Below are positions 1-9,300 of a stretch of DNA of 64,000 bases, piece after piece. Position numbers and translations under genes: made by a program. Origin of the DNA: Elephas maximus indicus (Eukaryota > Chordata > Mammalia > Proboscidea > Elephantidae); the NCBI RefSeq assembly GCF_024166365.1, contig NC_064831.1, positions 54,375,768 through 54,439,767 on the forward strand. Direction: 5' to 3'. Every line of letters starts with the position of its first letter. Positions within the stretch are counted from its first letter, which is position 1. The notes under the pieces were generated by a model. It was given only the letters and a program-made list of their open reading frames with translations. It ran no database searches and had not been told where the DNA came from.

Positions 1-30
1 ATTTCTATGTATTTATAATCAGAAATTTTA

Positions 31-36
31 AATAAA
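31..36 (+). terminator. poly(A) signal, possible 3' end of SNX1
   Basis: AATAAA follows an AT-rich stretch that looks like a 3' UTR end (tgtatttataatc ... aaataaag), with a T-rich segment shortly after. In human the gene left of SNX22 on the same strand is SNX1, so this could be the last part of its 3' UTR. No coding sequence is present to prove it. It could also be a chance AATAAA in intergenic DNA. Confidence 0.35.
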
Positions 37-69
37 GCTATTTTCAGTGCATCTTTTAAGGCCTACTTA

Positions 70-360
70 CATGTAAATCCTCCAGGAAGCTTTCTCTGAT
101 CCACTCCCCAGCCCAGCTCAAGCCTGGAACATGAGCCCTGCCTCTTTCCCACCTCTTCCGAGTGGCACCATCCTGTCTTCCTCTTCAATCTCTGGTCTTT
201 CTCATCCTCCTGTACTGTTGTCTCTTAGGTGACCTCATTAACCTCGTGGGTGCTGAGCTCCTTAAGGTCAGGGACCAGCTGTTCCTGCTCCTCTTGGTAT
301 CTTTCCCCACCCCCAAAGGTGGCCTAAGGGGACGGGTTGCTCCTCAGCTCCAGCTGATTA
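70..360 (+). repeat. L2 LINE fragment
   Basis: The text resembles the 3' part of ancient L2 elements: 'ctccaggaagctttctctgatccact' type sequence, then 'gtgctgagctccttaaggtcagggaccag', the usual L2 'gagctccttgagggcagggac' block. It is diverged and non-coding. Recognised by memory of the consensus. Confidence 0.6.
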
Positions 361-980
361 TTGCCCCTTGAGCCTGTGAGCCCACTGAGGGCCAGATCTT
401 GGTTTGTTTTTTTTTTTCCCCCCAAGACATTCAGAAATCTGAGCTAATTTGGGGTTCATTGGGCCTTGCTGTAGGGGCAGAATTAGTGTACGTTGCCCCA
501 GGTCGGGCCTGCAGGCTGCCAGGTGATAGACCCAGATGGGCCTCCTCCCCTTTGACCCTTGCCTACTGTGGAAATGCCCCTGGCTGAGACCCCAGACCTC
601 TGGGACAGAAAGAAAGCCCCCTCACCAAGGATGCAGGAAGCCAGCTGCTGAGAGGAAGTTGGCTACTTGGTCTCCATAGGATGCACTTTGTCTGGGTCCG
701 GAAAAACCCTGTCCAATCTGAAAAACCCTGTCCAGTCTCTTCCCTAAAGAGACGTGACAGTTGTTTCCAAATGACTGCCCCTCCAGCTCCTGAGCTCTCC
801 GTTTCCTCTTCCACTATGAGCAGCAGCAGCCATAACCACAGGGGCCAAACCAGCAGCTCTCCCTCAGGAGCACTGGCAGCCTTACCAGGAAAAACGAGGC
901 ACCTGGCGGCCAAGAACAGGTGCTGTCCCCAACAGCCCCCTCCTACCCCAGGGCCTAAAAATGTTATTAACTAGAAGAGT
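361..980. other. Intergenic sequence with no recognised feature
   Basis: Unique-looking, moderately GC-rich DNA. The short open frames here have no family resemblance and overlap on both strands, so I call no gene. Confidence 0.6.
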
Positions 981-1039
981 TGCCATTTGCTAAACACCTA
1001 CTCTGAGCCAGCCACTGTGCTCAGGACTATCCCATCACC

Positions 1040-1234
1040 GAGGAGTCCTGGTGGTGCAGTGGTGAAGTTCTTGGCTGCAAATTGAGAGGTTGGCCGTTGG
1101 AACCCGCCAGCTGTTCCACAGGAGAAAGATGTGGCAGTTTGCTTCTGTACAGATTTACAGCCTTAGAAACCCTATGGGGCAGTTCTACTCTATCCCATAG
1201 GGTTGCTGTAAGTCAGAATCAACAAGTACAGGTA
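1040..1234 (+). mobile_element. AfroSINE copy 1 of a tandem pair
   Basis: tRNA-like head 'agtcctggtggtgcagtggt', a middle with the 'ggagaaagatgtggcagtttgcttctgtacagatttacagcc' extra segment, and the 'ggggcagttctactctatcccatagggttgctgtaagtcagaatc' tail. It is flanked by the target repeat cccatcacc(g/a)agg at 1031 and 1236. Non-coding and Pol III-derived. Confidence 0.85.
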
Positions 1235-1245
1235 CCCCATCACCA

Positions 1246-1451
1246 AGGTCCCTGGATGGTGCAAATGGTTAAGTGCTTGACTGCTAACAGAAAAGTTTGT
1301 GGCTCAGACCCAACCAGAGGTACCTCGGAAGGCAGCCTGGCGATCTCCCAAAAGATCACAGGCTTGTAAACCCTATAGAGTAGTTCTGCTCTGCACACAC
1401 AGGGTCACCATGAGTCTGCATCAACTCAGCAGCCGCCACCACCACGACCAA
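1246..1451 (+). mobile_element. AfroSINE copy 2 of a tandem pair
   Basis: A second, more diverged SINE directly follows copy 1 (tccctggatggtgcaaatggttaagtgcttgactgctaac ... agtagttctgctctgcacacacagggtcaccatgagtctgcatcaactc). A third copy of the target sequence cccatcacca follows it at 1453. Confidence 0.8.
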
Positions 1452-1579
1452 CCCCATCACCATGGCCCTGCCAGGTGGGTATTATTTTCCACCTAAAAAG
1501 ATCGAGGCTCAGAGAGCTCAGGCAGCTTTCCCAAAGTCCCACCCCAGGGTTAAACCTGAACCCAGTCTGCTTGACTCAG

Positions 1580-2530
1580 TTTGTCTGCCCCACTATATCC
1601 CACACAAGCCAGACAAGGGGGGCAAGAGGAACCTAGACACTAACCCACTAAGTTGTTTTCTTAAATACCAAAATCCATGTAGTAGGCCTGTTAAGGACAA
1701 GTCCCATTTTATTAGCCACCTGACCTTGTAGGCATTTGAGTTTCTCTGACACCTGTGAGGTACTCTCTCCTCAGACATACATGACGGGTTGCCCAGTTGG
1801 ATAGTAGGAGCAGTAGCTGAGAGACAGAAGCAGCTTCAGTGAGTAGCTGGAGACCATTAATGACAGAGACCAAAATCTCTGCTTACCGAGAGAGAAGCCA
1901 CAAACAGCAACCAGGATTAGACTGTGAGTAGGGGGCACCTCCAGTCCTGAGCTCAAGGCCTGGAGCTGTGGCCCCTCCTGGCCTCTGGCCTGGCTTTCCT
2001 GTTGTCCTAGTTCTTGGTCCCACAGCTCTCTTCATAATAAACCCCTGTTACCTGACGGTACCTGAGTGTTCCTTGAACCTAGTGCTGGGCACATTGTTAT
2101 TACCAGAAAAATCTCCCCGGAAAGTTGTGCTGCCTTGGATGCAAGGTGGCTGGGGTGACCTCTGCCTGCTCCCGTTAGCCAGCCCTGGGTTGTGTTATCT
2201 GAAGCAGGCGAACTGCCTCTCATATCTGGGCATGGGGCAGGTGGCCCCTAGGGCCCTAGGAGTGACACTGTTGGCTGGAACCCTGGGTCTAGAGCCTGCC
2301 TTCCCCCTGGGAAGCAGGTCGCCAGCCTGCCCTGAGCCAAGCTTTGCTCTCAGAGCTCAGGCAGGACACGCTTGGCTGAGGTGCCTTCAAGAACCCACTT
2401 CCCTTCTTCACATCTCAGTTTCCTCATGTATAAAATGAAGGGTTTAGATTATTTTATGAATTTAAAAGGTTTTAGTAGAACTGTTTTTTTAGACAACATC
2501 TTACACTGAAATCCAATGAAAACAAAATAC
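1580..2530. other. Intergenic sequence with no recognised feature
   Basis: I see no gene, RNA or clear repeat. The longest open frame (156 codons from 1968) has low-complexity Leu/Pro/Gly-rich content, no family resemblance and no splice support, so it is treated as chance. Confidence 0.6.
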
Positions 2531-2535
2531 TAGTA

Positions 2536-2862
2536 TACAATCATCCCTTTGTATCCTCGGGGAATTGGTTCCAGGACCCCTAGAGATACCAAAATTCGAG
2601 GATGGTCAAGTCGCTTGTATAAAATGGCGTAGCATTTGCATATAACCTACACATCTTCCCTATACTTTAAATCATCTCTAGATTACTTATAATACCCAAT
2701 ACAATGTAAATGCTATGTAAATAGTTGTTATACTGTGTTGCTTAGGGAATAATGATGACAAAAAAGTCTGTATATGTTCAGTACAGCTGAGCCCAGACCA
2801 CGGTTGACTGCTGTAACTGAAGCCTGGGAAAGGGAAACCGTGGATGGGGCGGGGGGACTGTG
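2536..2862 (+). mobile_element. Tigger-type (TcMar) non-autonomous DNA transposon
   Basis: Starts near 'atccctttgtatcctcggggaattggttccaggacccc' and contains the characteristic 'tttaaatcatctctagattacttataatacccaat' and 'atgctatgtaaatagttgttatactgt' blocks. It ends near 'aaccgtggatggggcggggggactg', which is the inverted counterpart of the start. The class is recognised from consensus memory; the exact family name is not certain. Confidence 0.7.
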
Positions 2863-2867
2863 AGTGT

Positions 2868-2932
2868 ACTTATACTATAGGGTCGCTGTGAGACCGAATG
2901 GACTCGGCAGCAACAGGATTTTTTGGTTTACT
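2868..2932 (+). mobile_element. AfroSINE 3' tail fragment
   Basis: Only the 3' tail is present: 'ctatagggtcgctgtgagaccgaatggactcggcagcaacagg' then a T-rich 'ttttttggttta' end. The head is missing, so this is a 5'-truncated insertion joined to the Tigger element. Confidence 0.75.
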
Positions 2933-3313
2933 GTAAACTTATTATTTCAAGTTTATTTCAAATTTATAAAATGTACTTATTAAAAAAGGCAATCAGTAAG
3001 AACTAAGGCTGTTTTGATGAACAGGATAGTTGATTTGCATCAACCGCTGCTTCCAATTTATTTCTTTGCTTTTTTTTTTTTCTTTTTCCACTGGTTGCCA
3101 GTATTGAGAAAATCAGGGAAAACCCAGATCCCAGTTAGTAGCTGAGAAATAGTTTTTAGCTAGCCTTGCAATTTCAGGATACTGAAAGAGTGGTAGAATT
3201 TGTTTCAAGGCAGAAATCACTAACTATATTAGGGTGGCCCATATGTAACTGCCAATAGGCCACCCCATCAATCTTGATTTACAAAAAGCCGGTTTGTATA
3301 ATTCACTGAAACA

Positions 3314-3455
3314 ATAATAGCTAATATTGACTTAACTGTGTTCTAGGCTCCGTGCTGAACTCTGCCAGCGTGGCTTCGTGTAATCCACGCGACAACTCTC
3401 CATTCTACAGATCTGGACACTGAGGCTCGAGGGGCTGCCCAAGGGTTACACAGGT
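3314..3455 (+). repeat. MIR element
   Basis: Contains 'gactt..ctgtgttctaggctccgtgctgaactctgcc', 'cattctacagatctggacactgaggctcgaggggctgcccaagggttacaca', the MIR core and 3' region, diverged. Confidence 0.65.
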
Positions 3456-3479
3456 GGAGCCCCAGGTGGCGGGCCCCTG

Positions 3480-3785
3480 TCGTCCCCCAGCCAGCCTGGG
3501 AGAGAAGAATCACGCCTCTGTGCGCAGCGGCGCCCGCCGGCCCGCCCGTGGCCCAGGGCTGTTTGTTTTCTTAACGGGGTTAACCAAACCTCCTGAGCAG
3601 CCTCCGCCGCCCAACAGAAGCCCTGCCACTGAAAGGGGGCTTTGTATGTACCGGCGGCGGAGGGCGAGGGCTTGAGCCAAGACGTGCGGAGCTGGCTAAG
3701 CCAACCTGGGCGCCGGTTTGGGGGCTCCACCAGCAAGCAGGGCCGCCCACAGGAGCTGGGGCGTGTCGGGAGGGACGTTTTCACA
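3480..3785. promoter_or_regulatory. Isolated CpG-rich patch upstream of SNX22
   Basis: Around 300 bp unusually rich in CpG (for example gcagcggcgcccgccggcc near 3523 and taccggcggcggagggcg near 3648) within CpG-poor intergenic DNA. No exon is recognisable. It could be a distal regulatory element or an old promoter; this is inference from base composition only. Confidence 0.35.
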
Positions 3786-4035
3786 CCCAGCCTTCCTCTC
3801 TTGTTGTCTTGGTCCTCTGCAAGCTGTGGGCTTCAGGTCTTCACAGCCGGCCCAGAGTGCTCCGGCTCCCTAGAGGGGGTGGGAGGAGTCAAGAGACAGG
3901 TGTCTAACCTGAAGGCCCCTGGAAGATTCCTGTTGTTATACCCCTGCAGGCTTTCCTCCAACCTTTTAGCAACCCCTGCTCCCTTCCTGCTGCCTCCCCA
4001 GGCTCCCCCTCCCCTCCATGGCCATTGAGTTCCTT

Positions 4036-4560
4036 CTACATATTGAGCCCATCAGAAGCAACCACTGACACACAGACCAGGTCCCTGGCCTGATGGAGCT
4101 TAGAGTCTGGGGGAATGTGGGGGAAACTAAGGGAGACACATACTAAACACAATAAGGTTTGTAGTAAGTGCATAGACTGATATGATAGGGTGGTCAGGAA
4201 GGAAGGCCTCTTGGAGGAGGTATTGGGCTGAGACTTGGAGGATAAACCCACCAGGTCAAGGGTCAGGGAAGAGTTGGGGAAACAGCACGTTCAAAGGCCC
4301 TGAGGCAGGAAAAAGCTTGTCTTTGGTTTGAAGAACTAGAAGACGGTCACTGTGGCTGGAGCCTGGCATACAAGGGGGAGAGGGGATGGGATGAGATGGG
4401 AGGTGGAGGCTGGGCTGGGTCATTTAGAACTTTGTAGTCTGGCAGGGATTGGGGTTTATTCTAAGTGCAATGGGGGAAGAGGGACAAGGAAAAACAGGGA
4501 GACCCATTAGAGGACATGGCAGTTTTCTGGGTGATAGGGGTTAAGACAGAGGGGCAGACT
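4036..4560 (+). repeat. Ancient interspersed repeat, family not named
   Basis: A chain of phrases common to an old placental repeat appears in order: 'gcctgatggagcttagagtctggggga', 'gatagggtggtcaggaaggaaggcctcttggaggaggt', 'acagcacgttcaaaggccctgaggcagg', 'cactgtggctggagcctggcat', 'tttattctaagtgcaatggg'. I recognise the repeat but cannot name its family with confidence. Confidence 0.6.
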
Positions 4561-4569
4561 GTCAATAGG

Positions 4570-5860
4570 TTGTGTGATCTAGAAGTCTGAGGAGGCCACC
4601 CGGGACAGTAGAATGTGGTGGAGGCCCTGTGGGCCCAGGTGAGCTGGGTCCCTGAATGATGGGCCCTGTAGTGCCGGGGAGGAAATGAAATGCCAGCACT
4701 TCTCTTCGTAGTGGGTCATTTCCCTTCCAAGGAACCACATCAGGTTCCTAGAAGTTTCAGCTTCCTGATTTGGGGGCCCATATGAGATGGGATTTGGGAG
4801 AAGAAAGTGTAGGAGATAGTACTGGTGAGAGACCTGCTTCCCACCTTGTGGGGTCACTCTCCCAGCCTCTCTTGGGAGCACAGCAAGAATGAAGATTTTC
4901 TGCTTCAGCTCAGCGGGGAAGGGGGGTGATTCAGTGGTTCCCCCTCCTCCTAGCCACCAAGACAGGCAATTTGCTTCCTCTTTCCCACCCACCCCAGAGT
5001 CCCCAACTAGGTGTCAGCTCTTGGAAGGCAGGGCGTGGCCCTCTCCTGCCCCCAGGGCCTTTGTGGGGGAGAAGCCAGTGGAGTCAAAGACACTGTCATG
5101 GTGCTGCCGGAGGACAGCAGCTCCCTCTGATTGGGGGGTGGAGGTGGCCAAGAGGTGGGAGCAGAGGCCCTTTATGGCAGCACAGAGAGTGATTAAAATC
5201 ACTGCCACACGTCCAGAAAGACCCTGCCCAGAAGGGTGGGCAACAGCAGCTTGGGGCCACCTCCCACAGTCCCTGGTAGCCATCTCCATCACCAGCCGCC
5301 TGCCCCTCCAAGACCAGCCACAACCCAGCTGTCATGTACTCAATATTTACTAAAGGCTTAACATGGATGATCCCAATTTTCAGTCTCTTGAGGGAGGCAT
5401 ATTTTGCCTATCAGTCAGATGAACACATGTCTAACACAGTTCCAGAAATCCAGTTTGTCTTACCCCCCGACCAGAGCCTGGGTCCCTAAACTGCCTCTTC
5501 CCGGCACACTGGACCTGGAGCAGGTTCGTGGTGAGGGAGCGAGGGAGGGATGGACCAACGGACGGGCAGGCCTGTGGGTGCTGGGGGTGTAATCAAAGCC
5601 GGATTGGGTCCTAGCATTCCCAGGCATGGCCTTAGCTGGGGTCTCCAGGCGGTGACTCCCCCTCCGGGTTGGGCCCTGGAAGTGGAGAGAAGGGGGTAGG
5701 GGGTTGGTGCGACCCCGAGGAAGTGTCTGAGGAACTCAAGGAACGTCCTTGGTTGGCCCCCAGGGCAGGCACCGAGGGCTGGGCCCTCCACCGCCCACGT
5801 GTGGCGGCGCCCACAGGCCCAGGTCCTTAGTAGGCACTCAAAGGGTAGGTGAAATTTTGA
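4570..5860. other. Intergenic sequence left of the SNX22 CpG island
   Basis: No gene or clear repeat seen. A short perfect-arm inverted repeat, gtgatt-aa-aatcac, lies near 5189-5202 and could be a homeodomain-type site, but nothing else supports function. Confidence 0.5.
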
Positions 5861-6024
5861 CTCGCCCGCGTTTCTCGCAATCAGCGGACGGTCAGTAAAT
5901 GTTTGACAAACAGATGACTCTCCGCAGGAGGAACCCCACTGGGCTCAGAGAGCGACCCTCGACTCCCGCCACTCCACGCCCTTCTAATCTTCTGGGCGCA
6001 GGCCCCGGCGGCTCGGGGAACGCC

Positions 6025-6172
6025 GGGGGCGGGGTCAGCGTGGGGCGCAACAGGGCCAGGGCCCGGGGGCTGGGCTGCGGGCCGGGGGCGGGGCCTGAGG
6101 GCCGGGGTCGGGGCTGCGGACCCGGGGCGGGGCCTGGGGGACTGGGGCGGGGCCATGGCCGGGGGCGGGGCT
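6025..6172 (+). promoter_or_regulatory. GC-box (Sp1-type) array of SNX22
   Basis: Five GGGGCGGGG cores are visible at about 6025-6035, 6085-6095, 6124-6134, 6144-6154 and 6162-6172, all in the same orientation. They lie 70-220 bp upstream of the SNX22 ATG. The sequence is direct; Sp1/KLF binding is inference from the motif. Confidence 0.65.
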
Positions 6173-6245
6173 CCGCGCCGGGGTCTAGTCTGCGCCGGGC
6201 AAGTTCGGGCTGCCAGCGTCGGGAGAGGAGCCGGCCCGGTTGCCG

Positions 6246-6320
6246 ATGCTGGAAGTTCACATCCCGTCTGTGGGGCCCGAGGCCGAGGAGTCCGGACAGA
6301 GCCCGGAGAAAGGACACATG
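6246..6320 (+). CDS. SNX22: SNX22 exon 1 (coding part)
   Basis: Codons 1-25, ending in ATG before donor gtgagc; phase 0. The GC-rich 5' UTR precedes it. Confidence 0.93.
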
Positions 6321-9300
6321 GTGAGCGAAGCACCGGGATGGGAGGGACGCGGGGACCCGCCGCAGGATTTCCCCACGCGGAGCGCCCTGGGGACCCTGCG
6401 CCCGGGCTGGGGCGTCCGAGCGCGGTGGACCAGGCCGTCGGGGAACAGCGTGTTGAGGGTATCGGGGACGCTCGGGTTTGGCTGCCCCGCGGACCGTGGT
6501 CCGGGCACCTCAGGAGCTGTCTGGAGCAGAGGGGTGGGTCCGCCAGCCCCTCCTCCCAGGTGTTGGGGACGCGAGAGGGTCCTCGGGGAGCAGCGGCGCT
6601 CCACCGCCGCTTTGTGCCTTGTGAGCGCAGGAGAACGGGCGCGCCGCTGGGCACTGGTCCTGCTGGTCCCCCGTCTGGACCTCACGCGCGCGCCCCGCCG
6701 CCCGCCCGCCAGGTGTTCCGAGTGGAAGTGCTGTGCCGCGGGCGCAGACACACCGTGCCGAGGCGCTACAGCGAGTTCCACGCGCTCCACAAGCGGGTGA
6801 GGCGGCGCCGACGACTTACCGACTCCCACCCCCGCCGGCCCTGACCAGCCCCTGGGAAGCGGGAGGACGGGCTCTGGCCCAGCGCACTCCCTTTATGGCC
6901 CCAGTCCATGAGGGAGCAGGTCCTGGGCACAGACCGCCCGCAGACTGCGGGGCCATCGTCAGGAGGGCGTAGGAAGGCAGGTCCAGTCCGCAATGACCGT
7001 GCCCCTGCGCAGCCGGCCGGCCCTCGGGCGTCTGTGCGACTTGGGGCCCACCTAGCCCCCACCGCCATTACCCGGGTCCATGCCAGGGTAGAGCTGGAAA
7101 GGCGGGCGGGAAGGAGTGGAGAGGGCTCTTGGCTAAGGTGGAGTGGGCTTGAGGGCTCAGCCAGGGAGCTGTGACAGCACCGCGGTAACCTCTGGCAGAT
7201 CAAGAAACTGTACAAAGTGCCCGACTTCCCATTGAAACGTCTGCCCAACTGGAGGACCAGGGGCCTGGAACAGCGCCGACAGGGCTTGGAGGCCTACATC
7301 CAGGTACTGTGGGCCACTCTGGGTGCCCTAAGCTGCTGGCCTGGAGAGCAGGAGAGGGGCCCTTATCTTGGGCACGTTATTCACTACCCTAAGCCTCAGT
7401 TTTTCTGAACAATGGGTCCACACAAACTTTGCTGGCTTGTTGAAAGGACTGAAGGAGGTAGCCAGGAGACAGGTGATCCCATTGCAATCAAAGTTAGTTC
7501 CCTTACCCTGCAGGGGTGAGTTCCTCTGCTCCCTGTGATGGGGAAGGAGGCTAGGGGTCCCCTCAGCCACAGTGATGGGGGATTACAGCCAGAGGGCTTC
7601 AGGGGCATAGAACTAGTGTAGTCACACAGGCCCCACTGTTCAGAAGGGCTCTGAGCTTGGTGTGATGCTAGGCTCTTAACTTGAAACTCTTAAGCCATTT
7701 TTTTACCAAAGGGCCTGCATTTTCATTTTGCACTAGGTTGTGCAAAGTACCAGCCTTCCTCTGTCCTCCTCTCCAGGGCGTCCTGTACCTGAACCAGGAT
7801 GTGCCCAAGGAGCTACTGGAGTTCTTGAGACTTCGGCACCTCCCCACAGACCCCAAGGCCAACAGCTGGGGGTGAGTACCTCAAGGGGCTGAGGCTTGGC
7901 AAGGGAGAGGGGCCAGTGCTGGGGGTATAGGGGCTCTTGGCAGCAAGCAGAAGAGGACAGATTTGGGGGCCAAGCCCCACTTTTGCTCCTCACCTCTGCC
8001 CAGATCCTAGACTGGATCTTCCTCCTCCTGAGGCCTGCCTCCCTCGTCAGCATTTTTTTTTTTTTTTAATTTTATCGTGTTTTAGGTAAAAGTTTACACA
8101 GCAAATTAGGTTCCTGTTTTCACAATTTTTATACACATTAGTGACACTGATTACAGTTTTCACAATGTGTCAGCATTCTGCTTGTTGTTTGTTGATCTAG
8201 CTTCCCTTCCTGTCTTAGTCATCTAGTGCTGCTATAACAGAAATACCACAAGTGGATGGCTTTAGCAAACAGAAGTTTATTCTCTCACAATCTAGTAAGC
8301 TAAAAGTCTGAATTTAGGGCACCAGCTTCAGTTGAAGGCTTTCTCTCTGTCAGCTCTAGGGGAAGGTCCTTGTCATCGATCTTCCCCTGGACTAGGAGCT
8401 TCTCAGTGCAGGGACCTCATGTCCAAAGGATGCAAGCTCCTGGCTATATTTTGTTGGTGGTATGGGGTCCCCATGTCTCTCTGCTCGCTTCTCTCTTTTA
8501 TATCTCAAGAGATTGGATCAAGACACAATCCAATCTTGTAGACTGAGTCGTGCCTCATTAACACAATTGCCGGCAATCCCATCTCATTAACATCACAGAG
8601 ATACGATTTACAACACTTACAACACACAGGAAAATCACAGCATATGACAGAATGCTGGGCATTACATAATACTGAGAATCATGGCCTAGTCAAGTTGACA
8701 GATACTTTGGGGGGACACAACTCAACCAGAAACACCCTCCTTGCCTTCTCATCTTTGCTTTTCGGTAAATGCTGACCATTGGGTCTCATATAGTTGATTG
8801 TTTAAGGGAGCACATTACTCGGGGGCGATATGGTTTGTTTTATTAAGCCAATCTATTATTCGGCTAAAAGGAGACCTCCAGGAGTAGCTTCAGTGCCAAG
8901 TTCAAAGGTTATCTTAGGACAATAGTCTCAGGGGTTCCTCCAATCTCTATCGGTCCAGTAGGTCTGACCTTTTTTAGGAATTTGAATTTTGTTCTACATT
9001 TTTCTCCATTCTATCTGGGACCTTCTATTGTGTCCCTGGTCAGAATGGCCAGTAGTGGTGGCCAGGCACCATCTGGTTATTCTGGTTTCAGGTTAAAAGA
9101 GGGCTGTGGTTTCATGTGGGCTGTTAGCCCCACAGACTAGTTTCTTCTTTGCGTCTTTGGTTTCCTTCATTCTCTTTTTGCTCCAGATGAGTGAGACCAA
9201 TAGATTTATCTTAGATGGCTATTCACAAGCTTTTAAGACCCCAGACACTACTCACAAAACTACGGTGTAAAATATTGTCTTTATAAATTATGCCAGTTGA

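Larger units (their letters stand above)
985..1575 (+). repeat. MIR element split by two SINEs
   Basis: The left part, 'gctaaacacctactctgagccagccactgtgctcagg' (985-1030), and the right part from about 1463 (gtgggtattattttccac, then gaggctcagagagctcaggcagctttccc, then cctgaacccagtctgcttgactc) are successive segments of a MIR. The two AfroSINEs at 1040-1451 sit exactly between them, so they inserted into the older MIR. Confidence 0.75.
5860..7090. promoter_or_regulatory. CpG island over the SNX22 promoter, exons 1 and 2
   Basis: Very GC- and CpG-rich sequence starts just after 5860 and fades by about 7090. It contains the SNX22 start codon (6246), exon 1 and exon 2. No TATA box is evident, as expected for a CpG-island promoter. 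Confidence 0.8.

Noticed and set aside
1968-2438. 156-codon open frame on the plus strand
   Set aside because: Low-complexity Leu/Gly/Pro content, no family match, no splice or promoter context; overlapping open frame on the other strand.
5881-6844. Several long open frames over the SNX22 promoter (up to 257 codons)
   Set aside because: GC-rich CpG-island DNA is poor in stop codons; composition is Pro/Arg/Gly-rich in every frame. Only the 6246 start splices into a known protein.
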